NCBI GenBank assembly: GCA_905331475.1
Contig: CAJNYU010000025.1
Span: 124,001 to 188,000 of the forward strand
Direction of reading: 5' to 3'
Origin: Rotaria socialis
Lineage: Eukaryota; Rotifera; Eurotatoria; Philodinida; Philodinidae
Length of the DNA stretch: 64,000 bases
The notes below the pieces were generated by a model, which saw only the letters and a program-made list of their open reading frames with translations, was not told the DNA's origin and did no database searches. Of this stretch, positions 45,501 through 58,993 are shown piece by piece (position 1 is the stretch's first letter; the number at the start of each line of letters is the position of its first letter). The translations under genes were made by a program, and so were the position numbers.

Positions 45501-48500
45501 TTTATTTCTTTTTCTTTTCGGTAAAAACTGATATATTTAGTTGTGAGCTTATTAAAACGTGAGAGTCCGATGAGACCTGTTATAGATATACTGGATATGA
45601 ATTACAGTAGGTGAAATTACTGTTCAAAAAGAAAAGCAATAGTAAATTACGACAAATGTAATATGATGATAATCGACAGTGGCTGATGAATGGTAATCAA
45701 GTAATCAAGAAAAATAGAGTACAAGTAAGAAATGTGTAGAATATGCATAAATAAATAACACAACTGCTTTCCTTGAGGATTGATTATTCTTATTAAAACA
45801 GCTTTAGTTCTCTACAAATATGTTACTAGATGTATATCACATTAGTAGCTATAATGAGGCTATACAATATAATACATATGAGTTTCGTTTTCTACGCTCA
45901 GAGAGAATATGATGACAAAACTTGTTCTTTTTTCTTACCAAATGAATAAACCAATTTTGACTTCGTTTTCAAATACAAGAATACCAGTTGGAGTTAAACC
46001 AAGTTTATACTCCAAGCAATCTTTGCCCGTAACTGTATGTAAATCAACGCCATACATTTCTAACCATCGCGCTTTATTTAAAAACTGAACTTCACAATCA
46101 GCTGGTGTTAAACCTCTATTTAAAATAGAGAAAAAAACCTATGCTTTGAAGTTCAAGAAAAAGAAAAGCTTTTACTTGTATGTTGTCCATTTTTGTATAA
46201 CATCTTGTTCGAATTGTTCTGTATGTTTATAATCTGGTAGAAAACGATATTCAAATACATTATTAGTTGAATGTTCATCACTAGTATAATCTCCTAATTC
46301 AGCTAGAAGAAAAGAAAAAAAAAGAGAAATTAGTTGATTCGCTGACACTTAGTTTTATACGTATCTATCATCAAGTCAGGAGAAAGTGTATGTAGGTAGA
46401 TACATCAATCGTTTGCTTTTGAAAATTATTAGAACAGTACGCCTTGTTTCTTTTTTGACTCAATCAATCATTACTACTTTTTTCGCTTTTATCACCAATG
46501 TGAAATTATAGTTTGAAATGAAATCTTCATCATTAGGTAAGCTTGACGAGCTTATATTATTTTACTTGCTCTATCACACGTAAGTGAGTTTTTCAAGAAA
46601 ATACTTTGTTATTCTTCTCATTGGTTGTAAATTCTCGTATTCAGAGTTGTATTCATCTAATATTTAACTTCAAAAATCGGTGCTCCTGATGATCTGAGAG
46701 AAATTCAAATTATTTTCACAATAAAACTCACAAAAACAATCATAACTCAAGAAGAAGAATCATGAAAATCGATTTTTTTTTATCTCAATAGGTGCCTGTC
46801 GAATAGCCAAAGACATGCGAAAATTGATTGATCACTATTTGAGATACTTCGCTACCATTTGTGTTCGAATACAATATCTTTGATATGAATGTCACATAAT
46901 TCACTCGGCAATACGATGAAAATGGATTATAACACTTTTTTTTTTCATCATTATGTCATGACCATTAATCAATTCGTTTTGTTAAAGCTCTAGATTTGCA
47001 TAGTAAATACTTCTCTACTTCATCAAACATAAGCGAAATTGATTTGACTTATGTTTTGTCCTTGATTAAAGCTATACAGATGATCCCAAATCGAAATATT
47101 TATTTAGAATCGTATGCAAAACTTCAAGGTAAACAAAGTTCGTCTTCTGTTGTAGAAAAACACTTATTGAATTTTTTATCATTGTGAAGAACAAAAAAAT
47201 CATTTAAACAAATGAAAAATTCTATTTACCTTGCATAGACAATGCAGTCAGCTCAACATCTGAACCAGACGGACAATCTAATTTACCCGTGCGAATATCA
47301 TCTTTAAGTTGAAGTACAAATAAATATCTTCATGAAATGACAGAAAAAAATAATTATAATAAATCATAGCTAACAATCAATGATTCTTTTTCTCACCTGG
47401 TTAATTCCTCATGAAGATTTCGTGGATCCGACGTATAAAATTTAACACGAAATCGAAATGTGTACGGTGGTCCAGCTAGAAAAAAAAGATTTCATGTTTC
47501 TGTTTTTTTTCTTAATCTTGTTTTTATTTACTTTTACGTTGTTTTTTAATAGATTTAGTTGCATCAAGCCATTGCTAATAAAAATATAAGTAATAAAAAT
47601 ATAAAATGAAAATCTTGTATAACCTACTTCAACATTATGTGTATCAGTAAATTGAAGACCAAAGTAATCGGATTCAATAAGTTTTGTATGAATGATTACT
47701 TTATCATAAAGATCTCTACCAAGAGCTTTACGCTAAATATTAAAAGTAAAAACATAAATATGAAATCTTATTTATCATATGTTAGAAGAATAAAACAGGA
47801 TAATACAACACAAAAACGAATCAGATGATCTTTCATAATATTTACTTCGTTGATAAAAAAATAAAATAAAGAATCACGTTATATTTTACTTCTTTTTAGC
47901 TGAATATCATACGTATATAATTTTATCATTTGTTTCATTCACGCTTTTTTATTAGAACATACTTTTGTCACGAAATCGATTCGATCCTGTGCACGTATAG
48001 AAGTTTATTTGATTATCTGATTCTTTCATTTCTTTACTCAACATGACAATAGAGCACACAAGGCTACTCCACTAGTGTGATGCCATGAACGAGAGTATAT
48101 GCTTAGACTAAATAAATAGAGTTAGATCAACGCTAGATAAAATAAAACAGCTGATACATGCTTATACATGCATATAGCAATATGTCTGGACAGATCAAAT
48201 TGCAATGCGCTAAACTTATTGGTCAAACTCGATGTCGTTGCGTTCATTATATTGAATGCATGTAGATCAAATTATTGATATAGAGATTCTTGTCAATAAC
48301 TTACATCGACTTCAAAATTCACGTTTTCACCATCGAGGAAAACAACAGTACAAACTAGACCATTTTTAATTGGTGGATACGGTTGAGGCTTTTCAACTAA
48401 ATGAGCTTTTGTATTAAAAGCAAATTTAACATTGGAAGGATAATTATTATTATCATCGTTTAATATTTTTGCTTGAGTTTTTGCTTGGCGTCGACTGAAC

Positions 48501-48526
48501 AATCGCATAAATCGAGACGTCGCCAT
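39541..48526 (-). CDS. EPB41L5: FERM-domain protein of the EPB41L5/Yurt family
   Basis: Fourteen exons in phase: 48526-48305, 47732-47628, 47574-47532, 47475-47397, 47327-47230, 46302-46176, 46115-45939, 45299-45051, 44988-44770, 44711-44551, 40494-40324, 40258-40156, 40111-40015, 39933-39541, 747 residues. FERM spans residues about 55-366: [98 protein letters not shown]. Then an FA-like basic region ([18 protein letters not shown]) and a coiled-coil or Arg/Glu-rich part. This subfamily restrains Crumbs at epithelial junctions and links membrane to actin. PPTPPVPPR could bind SH3 domains. Intron 10 is 4,056 bp and carries the long inverted repeat. The stop at 39541 may be an artefact (see next exons). 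Confidence 0.9.
40886..41379 (+). mobile_element. Possible solo-LTR-like segment
   Basis: This ~490 bp segment breaks the symmetry of the surrounding inverted repeat. It begins TGTGGCGACAG and ends CATTACCCA, with GATATATAA near 41048 and AATAAA near 41308, so it has LTR-like ends and signals. No matching second LTR or target duplication is seen, and a single N at 41380 marks an uncertain join. Confidence 0.3.
41381..42628. repeat. Long diverged inverted repeat (~600 bp arms)
   Basis: 41381-41990 and 42000-42628 are inverted copies. The outer ~110 bp (41381-41490 against 42520-42627) and an inner block (41731-41805 against 42180-42255, containing CGACCGGAAATCTTAAAAAT) are highly similar. The stretches between are more diverged. 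The centre is near 41996, flanked by ATGGATCTCC / GGAGATCCAT. The transcript of the FERM gene could fold this into a very long hairpin. Confidence 0.8.
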
Positions 48527-51500
48527 AAATTATGTGCCATGCACTAATGAATCTTGTTTGATAGAGCCACACACCCACAAGCGTACTGATAATAAAAATA
48601 ATAATCTAAAGAAAAAACGACGAAACAATGACGCGATCAATGAGTCTAGTAAATGCAGTTCAACGATGTAGCTCAACATGTTGTTCATCGGTCAATCATA
48701 CACGAAGGAGAGAAAGAAAGAAAGAAAAAATGAGACGATTGTATGATGATGATGGTTGTAGTGGTATAGTTAAAAGAAAGAAAGGACAGAGAAGAAGAAA
48801 AAAAGGTGGGGAGACAGATGCCAAGTTAACGATCTCGAACATATCTTATCAGAAAGAAAAAAGAGCTCATTGATCGCTGAGTGTCTGAAATGTGTGATTG
48901 CTTCTGCTTTTGTTAGCTATAGGTCACCTCATCTACATTTATATATATACACATCTGCATGGTTTCTTTGTATCCTATTAGAAAGAATACTAGCTTTTAT
49001 TATGTTATTATGACCTTGTTTCAAAATAAACTTCGTCGCCGAAGATTCAATATTGAAGATTACATAATCAAAGCATATACATACATACTTATTGTCCCAC
49101 TGTGTCTGTATTCCATCAAAAAAGTACAGACCAAAGAATAAGCATATCTAGCTTTCCGTTACTCTCATCGAAGGTAATCAAAGTTGGAAGAGCAAGAAAG
49201 AATACAGAACAGCAGCTGCTTATGACAAATGTGACTGAACAACAATTAACCGTGGTGTTTACCGAAGGAGAAAAGAATAAAGATGCAAACATATTATATC
49301 GAGAAATAAACTGAGAAATCTGACAGGATATTCAGTAATTCGGCATTTCTTTTATTCATTTCAAGATTCCAAAAAAGATAATTGACATAATGAAGTAATC
49401 CATAAAGGCCTATCATATTATTTTGATCAATGAAAAGGTTATAATGATACAACATTGTTCTATTAGTAGAGAATAGATAACGAAGAACAGATTTTATCCT
49501 CTTGATTATTATAGATGAGACAAATAAATATGTATGTAACAAATGGAGCGAGCGAGCGAGAGAGAGAGAGAGAGTAAAAAGGAATCATTCTAACCTCATT
49601 TTATCAATGGCCATTCGAATGGTCAAATGATGCATATAAAATCGTTTAATCATATACATGGCGACATCATTCAAATAGACAATTACTTTTCAAGGGTGGA
49701 TCAATCTTTTTAACATTGATTCTAACATGCAAAAGAAAATAATGAGAGAAAGAAAGTTCATTCTTTTCTCATAAGAAACTGTTTAAATTGAGTTATGTAA
49801 CAATCGAAAGATAAAAATGAAAAAAATAAGTTCAAGTTACTGTTTCATACGGTTCATTTACACTACATCTTTATATACATTATGACGCAAGATGAATGTC
49901 GCGATTGAATGAATAATGCAATTCACCAACAAACACTTTTTTTTGTTATAAAAGCATGAATTCTTTCTTCAGTATAGTATTTTATGAGAAACATGGTGTA
50001 CATAACCAGAAACTACAATCATATGCATATGTTTCTAAACTATTTTTCTTGTCAGTAATATTATATTGGACTCTTTTAACGAACAAACTAAATCAAAAGA
50101 GACTAAAAATAATTCAGAATTGTTCAAGTATATTTTCAATATATCATTTTGTTTTCCAGTTGGATAAAAGATCTAGATAAAAGTTAGGTTTCACAGACTT
50201 TTGTTGATTATATTTTTGAAATAAAATCTATACAGAGGTAATGATAAATATAAGAAGAAGAAAAAAACAGTAAACGCTACAAAAATACTTATCAATGTCG
50301 AGATAGAACGAGTCATATGAGTCTATTCAAACGAACGAAAATCATCCTTCATCTTATATTTCATATGCAGCAATTGTAACCTCCATGTTTCTATTGCTTT
50401 GTTTTTTTTTCTTCCAATATTTGACTGTTGAAGAACTATAGTAATCAAGATGCATATAATTACTTTTACACCAAGCTTGTATTGATTTAACATATGAACA
50501 ACTGGAATTCATTATCAAAGATGGTAAAGCACAAATAGTTGTGTTATTTTAAACTTGTGACACGTGTCCATTCACTCTTTTTCCTGTTCACCTGAGGTTC
50601 ACTCATCATGAGCAAGAGTACTATTTTACATAGCGTGAAACACTGAAAATTTTCTTTTTTGCTTCCATGCGTAGAAATGAACATATATGATATTTCTAAG
50701 ACAGCGTCAATCCTTTGAATCGTATATTAGAACGAGAAATACATCTGGCTCTTTTGATTTATTACTAAAGAACACTTATTCATTTGCTTTATTGGTGTGC
50801 TCATAATGCAATAGGACAGTTAGTGTCTAGTTCAATTCATGTAATTATCGTGATCATAATTAAGATTTGACTTTCATTTTTTTCAAAGTGGACAAAAGTG
50901 ATATAACACTCTATACGAAAGTCTTCGGTATAACTTTGATGTAATAGAATTCAAATAAGAGAAAAAAGAAATATTACTAGAGAACGGAGAACGAAAAGAA
51001 AAGTAATGCGTCAACACGTTCATTTGTTTTTTTCTTGTACATTAGGAGTTAAATTCAAGTACAATCGAGATTATTTTTCTAGTTATTCGAAGTTGTAATG
51101 TATTTAACAAATTCTTTTTGTGAAAAACTAAACTAAAATAAATCGGCCACTGTCATCATTGAGTTTAGTTCAATATTGTTTTCAATGGGTTGAATGTAAT
51201 CATAAGGAAAATTTCTATTTTACTTTTCTATAAAAAAAATAATAATCATGTACAATATTGATCAAGATGGTTAAATATTTGTTTAGCGTACTCTCGTGAA
51301 ATATAGTCTGATCTGTAATATAGTTAAATCGATCGCCAGCTGTTACATTTGTATTTGAGTCAATATGATTTAACAATAAATAAGCATTAGCAAAGTCTAT
51401 TGAATAGAAGTTAAAAATTATTTTGAATCATTAAAACTACAGCTACTTTCGAATGTCAACTTATTTAAAGAACCAAATGATTACAATAAGACCGATGAAA

Positions 51501-53357
51501 TAAGAAACAAATGAAAATAATAGCTTTTCTATTGGCGATTAAAAGTTTTAACAAGTCGATCGGAAATAACTATTGGAACAGTTGAACTAGTGTGGACATT
51601 TCAATATAATTCATTATATAAACGATAAAATTCTTTCTTGTGCATTCCAAGACTTTTGCTAGTCGAAGTAACGAATTTCTTGATCAAATTTTTCAATTGT
51701 AGCTCAAGTTAAACTGTCAATGTAACTTATTCAAGAAACGAATACGTTCATCATTCAAGATTTCGATACCAGTAATATTATTGAATCTATCTGAATCCTA
51801 TATTGAATAGAATTTTCTAGTCTTTCAGAACGAATCCTAGTTATTATTCTACTTCGACACAAATTAACGATAGACACGAGAGTGAAAACACTTGAAAGAG
51901 AACTTGACTATGACAGCAACTGAATTTCAAGTGGTTTTCTCTCTATGTCTACTTTTGTCATCGTATGTGAATAAAGATATCGCTAGAATTGACAATAATT
52001 CTTCACTTCGATTTCAACATCTATGTAGAAACTGACACATTGTTATATCAGCATTGATAATCAGTATAATAAATGATTGAACTACCAAATAATGAAATTT
52101 TCTGTTTTATTTTCTTCTAACATGAATATATATCAAAGTCAAACTATATAGATTGTGTCTTGGTTTTGCGCTAAATATTACTAGTTTCATCATGTAACAC
52201 AAATATTCGTTCAGGAATAAGATTAAGATGTTTTATTCTTTAATAAATATTCATAGGAGACAATAAATTTAAATAATTCTTCAAGAGACATGCTTCAATA
52301 AAGAATACAAATATATTTGATTTATATTCTCTGATGATCTATCATTGATCCACGTTGACTTGGTTTCAATTCTTCTAAATACAGGAAATAATATCGCAAT
52401 AATGCCACAGAATAAAACAATTCCTGCATAGCACTTGATGTATAAGATTGGTGTGATCAATTAGATTTGACATTGGCTGGATTAACTTTATTAATTGGGG
52501 AATTCAAAAAAAAAAAACAACTAAGATAAAAAATATGGCTTTATTTAAGTTACATTCCTTATTGTTTACCATTTTGTTGGTAAAATATATTCTCAATTAT
52601 TATTGTATAATTAGGAAGAAAAAAAATCATTGTCGAGAGATTTTTTGCCACAAAACTACTTTTCTCTATTATTTGAATTTGTTTCAAGTGTTGGAAATAA
52701 ATTGTTCATAAGAAGATAGTTACATCATGACAGCAATTTTTGTTTGAATTAATTTCATCGAAAGATTTTATTTTTTGTATTAGTAAACGATTTAAAAAAT
52801 TTCATATTCTGCTTATCCTATCTGTTCAATATCGCCGTTCTTTCTATGATAGAAAAATAAAATTGAAAACTATTCGATCAATTATTATGAAATAAAACGA
52901 CCACATTAAATATTCTTTTCATTCTCTAATTGTTTTGTCTATCTGTTGCATCTGTTCGAGCGAATGTGTAAAGAAAGTTCGTATTATTTTGACAGCTGAA
53001 CGTGACTTCGGTATAAAAGAAAATAATGGTATAAAAAAATAAGCTTTTGTTTTTGATCACGTTCAAATCATTGCCTTATTTTAGAGTTCAATTCTTGCGT
53101 CATACAATTTCAGAATATTTATTTTTGTTCTTTTCTTCTCTGTTCACACCTATCATTATGAGCACATGCTGCCATCAGTCTATTTTGATGTGTGTCCTCG
53201 ATAAGAGAAATCCTGCTATAACTTTACACATGTGTGAAACATTATCTAATCTGTTCATAACAATTTAGATAAATTAATTGATTTGATTATTAACTTAATT
53301 CTTGGTTTTCAAGATAGCAATCTCATTTAATTCTATCGTTTATTATAGATTGAAAAT
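48527..53357. other. 4.8 kb intergenic region
   Basis: No gene supported. A (GAGC)n/(GA)n microsatellite lies at about 49546-49574. The short open frames here have biased AT-rich translations without families. Confidence 0.5.
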
Positions 53358-54997
53358 ATGTGGTTTATTGTATTATTGATATTTGATTTGATTTTTGCAA
53401 AAGCTATTCATTATGAAACGATACTTGGTTATGAATGTAAAACAAATGAACATTGTAGTGATTTTGTGCCGAATTCAATATGCTTTAATCATATATGTGT
53501 ATGCCAATTGGGATATCAATCGAATGGAGATTTTCGATGTGTTTATAAAGCCCGTGCACGTCGACAAGCTAATTTTGGTAAATGAAATAAAAATGTGTTT
53601 GTTTTCTTTTGATTTCAATTGAAAATTTAGGAATTCAAATTCAAATGCTAGGGGAACCATGCGAATCAAATGATGAATGCCGTCGAACACCAGTTGATGG
53701 AACAAAAGTATGTACACAAAAGCGATGCGAATGTTCATCTGGCCACGTACCCATCGATTCATATCGATGTATTCGAGATTTTGGTTCGCTTTTTTTCTTG
53801 CTATTTTGGAGTTTTTCTGTAAAAGAATATTACTATTTAACGTACAGCACCAGTATCAGAAAATGCACAAATAACACAATCATCTCCAATTGAAGAACTT
53901 CCTGGTTATGGTTCAATGTGTTTGAAAAATCAAGATTGTCAACATACTACAGTTCTTCTCGAATGTTTTCATCATACTTGTGTTTGTTTAGAAGGGTATG
54001 TTCCATTGGGAAAATATCTATGTTATAATATTCATGGACAAGGTATAAAATGTGTAAAATAATATAATAAAGTTTCTAACTTCAATTTCATATTAAGATG
54101 CACCATTTATAGAAAGTTCAAGTTCAACTTCTACTCTTTCTACAACAACATTATCATTACATTCACCAGATGATGAAATGGCTAAATTTCTAGGCAAAAT
54201 AGGTAACACATGTACAAATGATTATTATTGTCGACGATCAGTAACACGATCACATTGTTATAATGGAATTTGTTCATGTATGGATGGTTATATGTCACTA
54301 GATGCTTATACTTGTACTGAAAGTATTTTATTATTTTATCATATATATTCCAGAAATAAAATATATATTTATTTAAAATAAGGTACAAATATAGATTCAA
54401 AAACAAGCGTAGCTAGTTATAAAAGTTTGTTAGGCGGAAAATGTACAACTAATCGACATTGTCAGACATCAAATGCAATATGTTTAAATAATATTTGTCA
54501 TTGCCCACGTGGCTCTTTTCCTATTGATAGTTGGAATTGTTTAGAAGATCCAGGTATGATATTAAAGTATTATTCTAATCTGATTGAATCTATGGTTAGA
54601 TGCATCTAATGAAGAAACAAGCCGAACGATCACAACCATCGAGACAACAATAAAAACGACAAAAACGACAACAACAACAACAACAACAACAAAAACAACA
54701 ACAACAACAACAACAACAGCAGCAGCAGCAGCAACAACGGCAACAACGGCAATATCAGCAACTAGTTTTCTTTGGTGGCCATGGTCACCTTCCACAACAA
54801 CACGTCAATCATTAATTAATTGGAAAAATATGTTTTCTTATCGTTGTTTACTGAATCGGCAATGTAATATTATGGATAGAAATTCTCATTGTACATCGTT
54901 TGGACGATGTACATGTAATGTTGGTTATACATTAAAAAAGACTAATAAAGGACAACAATGTATTCGAAAAATATTCGAAGACAATGACTGTGACTAG
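53358..54997 (+). CDS. Secreted multi-EB-module protein with Thr-rich linker
   Basis: Six exons (53358-53577, 53631-53783, 53848-54042, 54098-54322, 54383-54553, 54600-54997), nearly all in the same phase, give 453 residues. Signal peptide: MWFIVLLIFDLIFAKA. Each exon carries about one EB-like disulfide module of the form C-x6-C-x7-9-C-x4-C-x1-C-x13-C, e.g. GYECKTNEHCSDF...ICFNHICVCQLGYQSNG, GEPCESNDECRR, GNTCTNDYYCRR, GGKCTTNRHCQTSNAICLNN. The last exon has a long Thr/Lys/Ala-rich linker coded by an (ACA/ACG/AAC)n tract at about 54648-54755, then a sixth module. No membrane anchor is seen at the end (DNDCD). EB modules occur in nematode and other invertebrate extracellular proteins, sometimes in cuticle or innate immunity. 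The function here is unknown. Confidence 0.88.
54648..54755 (+). repeat. In-frame trinucleotide-rich tract coding Thr/Ala
   Basis: ACAACA/GCAGCA/ACGGCA repeats encode poly-Thr with Lys and then poly-Ala. The tract is likely an O-glycosylated spacer and probably length-variable. Confidence 0.85.
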
Positions 54998-55598
54998 AGA
55001 GAAAAAGATAATGAATCTTTTCTTGTTCGTTTTTTTTGCGCTCCGGTGTATCTCCGTTCCTTTTTCCTCATCTATATATTTATTGATCTTGATACTTGAG
55101 TTCATCACTAATCTGTAGTAACAGACAATACTGAAAACACATAATAGCGCAGCAATCTTTGTCAGTAGAATTCTTTTAAAAACAAGAAAATGATTACATT
55201 GTATTTTATATTCAATTCAATTGTTTTGAAACGAAATTCTGTACGAATTTTTATACCAAGCAAAATTCGGAAATCAAAACAATACCATACATGCAAATAA
55301 AAAAGAAAACATACGTGTGCCCATATTATTACATTAGAACATTCACGAATATCTGGCTATCATTCTTCGTCATGAATCCAAGTTTTTTTCGTGCTAGTTA
55401 TTTATCACTAGAATTATTCTTAGATGCACAATCAAAATATGTTATTCGCCACCAATAACACTATTCATTCGTATAGATATAGTCACTCGATCTCTATCGT
55501 TATAATCAATGAAATCAATACATGATATGAAAGAACTCTGATAAACTTCTGTAATACTCATGAGATCAAATTTTAATTATTTTTCAGCTGAATTTATT

Positions 55599-55641
<43 letters not shown>

Positions 55642-56290
55642 AGAGAATGATAATGTTTAAAACAACTAACATCTCTCGTCGATCTTCTTCTGTATGTGTT
55701 GACGTGAGCTTCAATGATACAATGTAGCGATAGCTCAACCTTACTGATATCATATCTATTTGTTAGTAAACAAATAAACGACAACCTGTTACTTTTCAAT
55801 CATTAGAAATGAAGAAATGATTTGTGTAATATATATGTCAACGTTGATTTCCGAGACATCCAATCAGTTTTGTAAATATTGTCAGTATTTGGTGTACACA
55901 TACTATTATGATTTGTATAGATCAACAAATATTTATCTATTATTTTTATTCAGCTCACACACGCACACACATTTGATGGTGGGTAATAACAAAAAAATTG
56001 AATATGATACAAATATCAAACACAGCATTACTTCACACAAATCGTGAAAAGGTAAAATATGGATAAAAAGAATTTGCATTCATGAAATTTGAAAGAGAAA
56101 AAAAGGTCATGACGGAATTATTAACTGAAAAAGCTCATAACGTCATCATTGCATACACACATATTTTTATTTCATTCATAATTTTGTTTTGTGTATTTAT
56201 TTATTTTCATATTGCAGTAGAAAAAATTTATTATTCTTGTTGTTCCAATAATATTACGTTAGATGGATTGATGTTCAGAAAATTGACTTG
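54998..56290. other. Intergenic stretch
   Basis: No gene supported. It contains the (GA)n microsatellite at 55602-55638. A 73-codon plus-strand frame at 56082-56303 has a hydrophobic segment but overlaps the 3' end of the Zasp-like gene and is not accepted. Confidence 0.5.
55602..55638. repeat. (GA)n microsatellite
   Basis: About 18 uninterrupted GA units. Confidence 0.95.
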
Positions 56291-57716
56291 TTATTCATGT
56301 TGACGACGTTGATCATAAATTGATTTAGGTGCTTGTGGCGTACCTTCTACAGACATTAGGTCTTGTTCAAGAGCGCGAAATGAGCGAGAAAGTTTTGCTT
56401 CAGATGAATAAGTAATGTTGTTTTTTGGTTGAATGTTCATTACAGCTTGATATGTTGGTGATGACTTTGTATTCATGCTATCATTATAATTATCAGCTGA
56501 TTGACGAAGATCGTTTCTAAAAATGAAAAATCAAGGTGATTTTCGTTTAAATTAAATTTTAAATATATCTAATTTAAAATCATACCCTTTAATTTCATTA
56601 ATCAAATTTCCTGTTTGTGATTTAAATGCTTCTAATACTTTGTCATCACTATAAAGTCCTATCGGAGAATTATATTGAGCATGATACACAGCTGTACCGT
56701 AATGACGAGTTGAAGCTTGTGGATTGTCACAATATGCAACTGGTGTCCATACTTCACGCTCTAAGAATGTAAAAATTTTATTAAAATCGAACTAAAACAT
56801 TTAACGTACGAAGTGGGTCTCGATTATATGCAGGTGATGATTCAAAATTTGCTTTAAATTATTAAGCATAAAGGAGAAAAAAAATACAAAATGTTAACAA
56901 TGAAACAAAAAGAAAACTGAAAAAATTTTGCATTTAAATCCTCAGGAACTTCTTGTGAATAATTACCTGAAATAAATAGAATGTATCAAAATATATGTTA
57001 ATAAAAATTGTGAATTCATTGATATTCCTGTTCGGTTAGTTATTTCATTACCTATGTGTCCATCGTGCTGCGCTGGTTGTCGATTATGGGTACTACCAAC
57101 ATGAGTTTGAGACTTGAAAAAACAATGTTAATCTTAATTATTTTAATATATAAAATATTTTTATACCTGATTGGTTGACGTAAAGTTAGGATTTACCGCT
57201 GGTGCCGTTGGCTTATAGTGTACAGAAGTTTTTTTTGTTTGTGAAGAAGATCGAAGTGTTGATATTGATCGTTGATTAACTGCTCCTCTATAATGAATAT
57301 ATATGAGAATAAATTCATCATAATGATTGATGGGCGTACTTTATCACAGTTAATTCAAGTTCATTGCCAGAACGTGTTATTTCCATTTTAGCATTTTGAT
57401 GAGTAAGATTAGTCACATTTCGACCATTGATTGATATAACTTGATCACCCACATTTAAACCCATTGTTTCAGCTAAAGTATATGGAGCGACCTTGGAAAA
57501 ATGGGAAGAAAAAAGGTCATATTGCTTTGTTTCTCATTCGTATACATACAAATTCAATTGATAATGGAACAGAGAAATCAGTTCCACCTAAATACAATAG
57601 ATATTCAAAAGGAGAAGAAAAAATGAGATCATATTCCAAAGCAAACCTTGAAGGCGAAAACCCCACTGTTGATCAGTCCCATCACGTTCAAGACGTATTG
57701 CTATTGGGGAATTCAT
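56291..57716 (-). CDS. PDZ plus Zasp-motif protein (ALP/Enigma/Zasp-like, no LIM)
   Basis: Exons 57716-57647, 57587-57550, 57491-57340, 57287-57167, 57112-57052, optional 56966-56907, 56851-56810, 56760-56586, 56516-56291 give 294 residues (314 with the optional exon). The N-terminal PDZ domain (about residues 1-85) has WGFRLQGGTDFSVPL as carboxylate-binding loop and LNVGDQVISINGRNVTNLTH, as in PDLIM/Zasp proteins that bind alpha-actinin at Z-discs or stress fibres. The motif YNSPIGLYSDDKVLEAFKSQ is the Zasp (ZM) motif that binds the alpha-actinin rod. The end (SSPTYQAV, EGTPQAPKSIYDQRRQHE) has no LIM domain, so this is a short ALP-like or truncated form. The start is the ATG right before the PDZ. 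Confidence 0.87.
56907..56966 (-). other. Possible 60 bp cassette exon of the Zasp-like gene
   Basis: Begins after ATTTCAG and has a GTTTCA donor. It encodes NYSQEVPEDLNAKFFQFSF, length divisible by three. Skipping it also keeps the frame (G|CA AAT). The donor is weak, so inclusion is uncertain. Confidence 0.4.
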
Positions 57717-58993
57717 GTTAGAAATAAATATATCAGCAATTGTTGATATTGAAAACAGTTGGTCTTTTTTGTCCTAGTATACACATATACGTAATATGCA
57801 ACAACGAGGTTTGGCACAGATATATAGCAAACAAACCAAGCGAGCTAGCGTCTTTCTGTTAATTCAATAGATCGACAAAAGGACAGAGAGATTATGTAGA
57901 CTGATTGTATGGATTTTTCTTTTTGTTTCCATATTCTTTTCGATACAAGAAGTAATAGACAAAGAAAAGAAAGGAAAAAGAAATCATAAGAAGATATCAA
58001 CATTTGTACGTTACGTTGGATATATCCAGAATAAATACGAGTGAATTGATGCTTGAATAATATAGAGGGGACAATATGGATGCCAGATAATACGTATATT
58101 CATATATATCAATAATGATATTCAAGAGGATTTGTGTTTGATTAATTCTTCTTTTGGCGATGTGTTCTTTCTATACTTGATCTGACTCCTTCGAAAATAA
58201 GACAAAGAAAAAACAAAAAGAATATGTAATGAATAAGAAATAAATTTCATAATATTGATTTGATTCTTTCACGAAATAAAAATATGTTTCCTTTTTGATG
58301 ACAAAGAAAATAGATTTTCTTTTCCTTTTTTATTGCTCCGATCGGTTAAATGCTGAAAAATACTTCTGTTATGAAGCCTGATTTTTGCGCTCTCTAATCC
58401 TATTGACAGGATTATTGCTATTATTATATATCATATTTCAGTTCATTATGATAAATTCTTATAGACTGAAGAGATATTTCTAAGACAAATTCATTAGAAC
58501 ATAAAGCATATTATTTTCTATAATGTAAGCTAACTAATGACTGTTGGAATTTGTCACATCTCGTGACATATGTGCCAGAGAAATTTTTTTCTCATGACAT
58601 ATGGCGACATTTACCGTGACAATCATTGCAGTACGATCAATGTCTACTGTATTTTCAAGTATCGAACACGAAATTTTTGCAATTCTTTGCACAAATAATT
58701 AGCACACAGGAAATGACACAATTCTTTCATGGAGAAATCAACATGACAGGAGCTTGGGAGTTGCATAAGTGAGAAAACCTTGTTTAGAATAAAAACGAAA
58801 TTTCAATTAATTTCTGTCTTCTTACATCGACCAAAGTTCTTATTTTTATTATTAATTTAATCCGACATTTCTCGAGCAAAATCAGAAAAATTTATTATAC
58901 TCTTATTGTCAACTTTTGAGAATTGAGCGTTAGTTGATGTGTATATTCACGAGTGAAATTTTTCAGAAAAATATTTTTATCGGCAATCATAAT

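Noticed and set aside
54562..54795. Minus-strand poly-Val frame
   Set aside because: Antisense of the Thr-coding trinucleotide tract.
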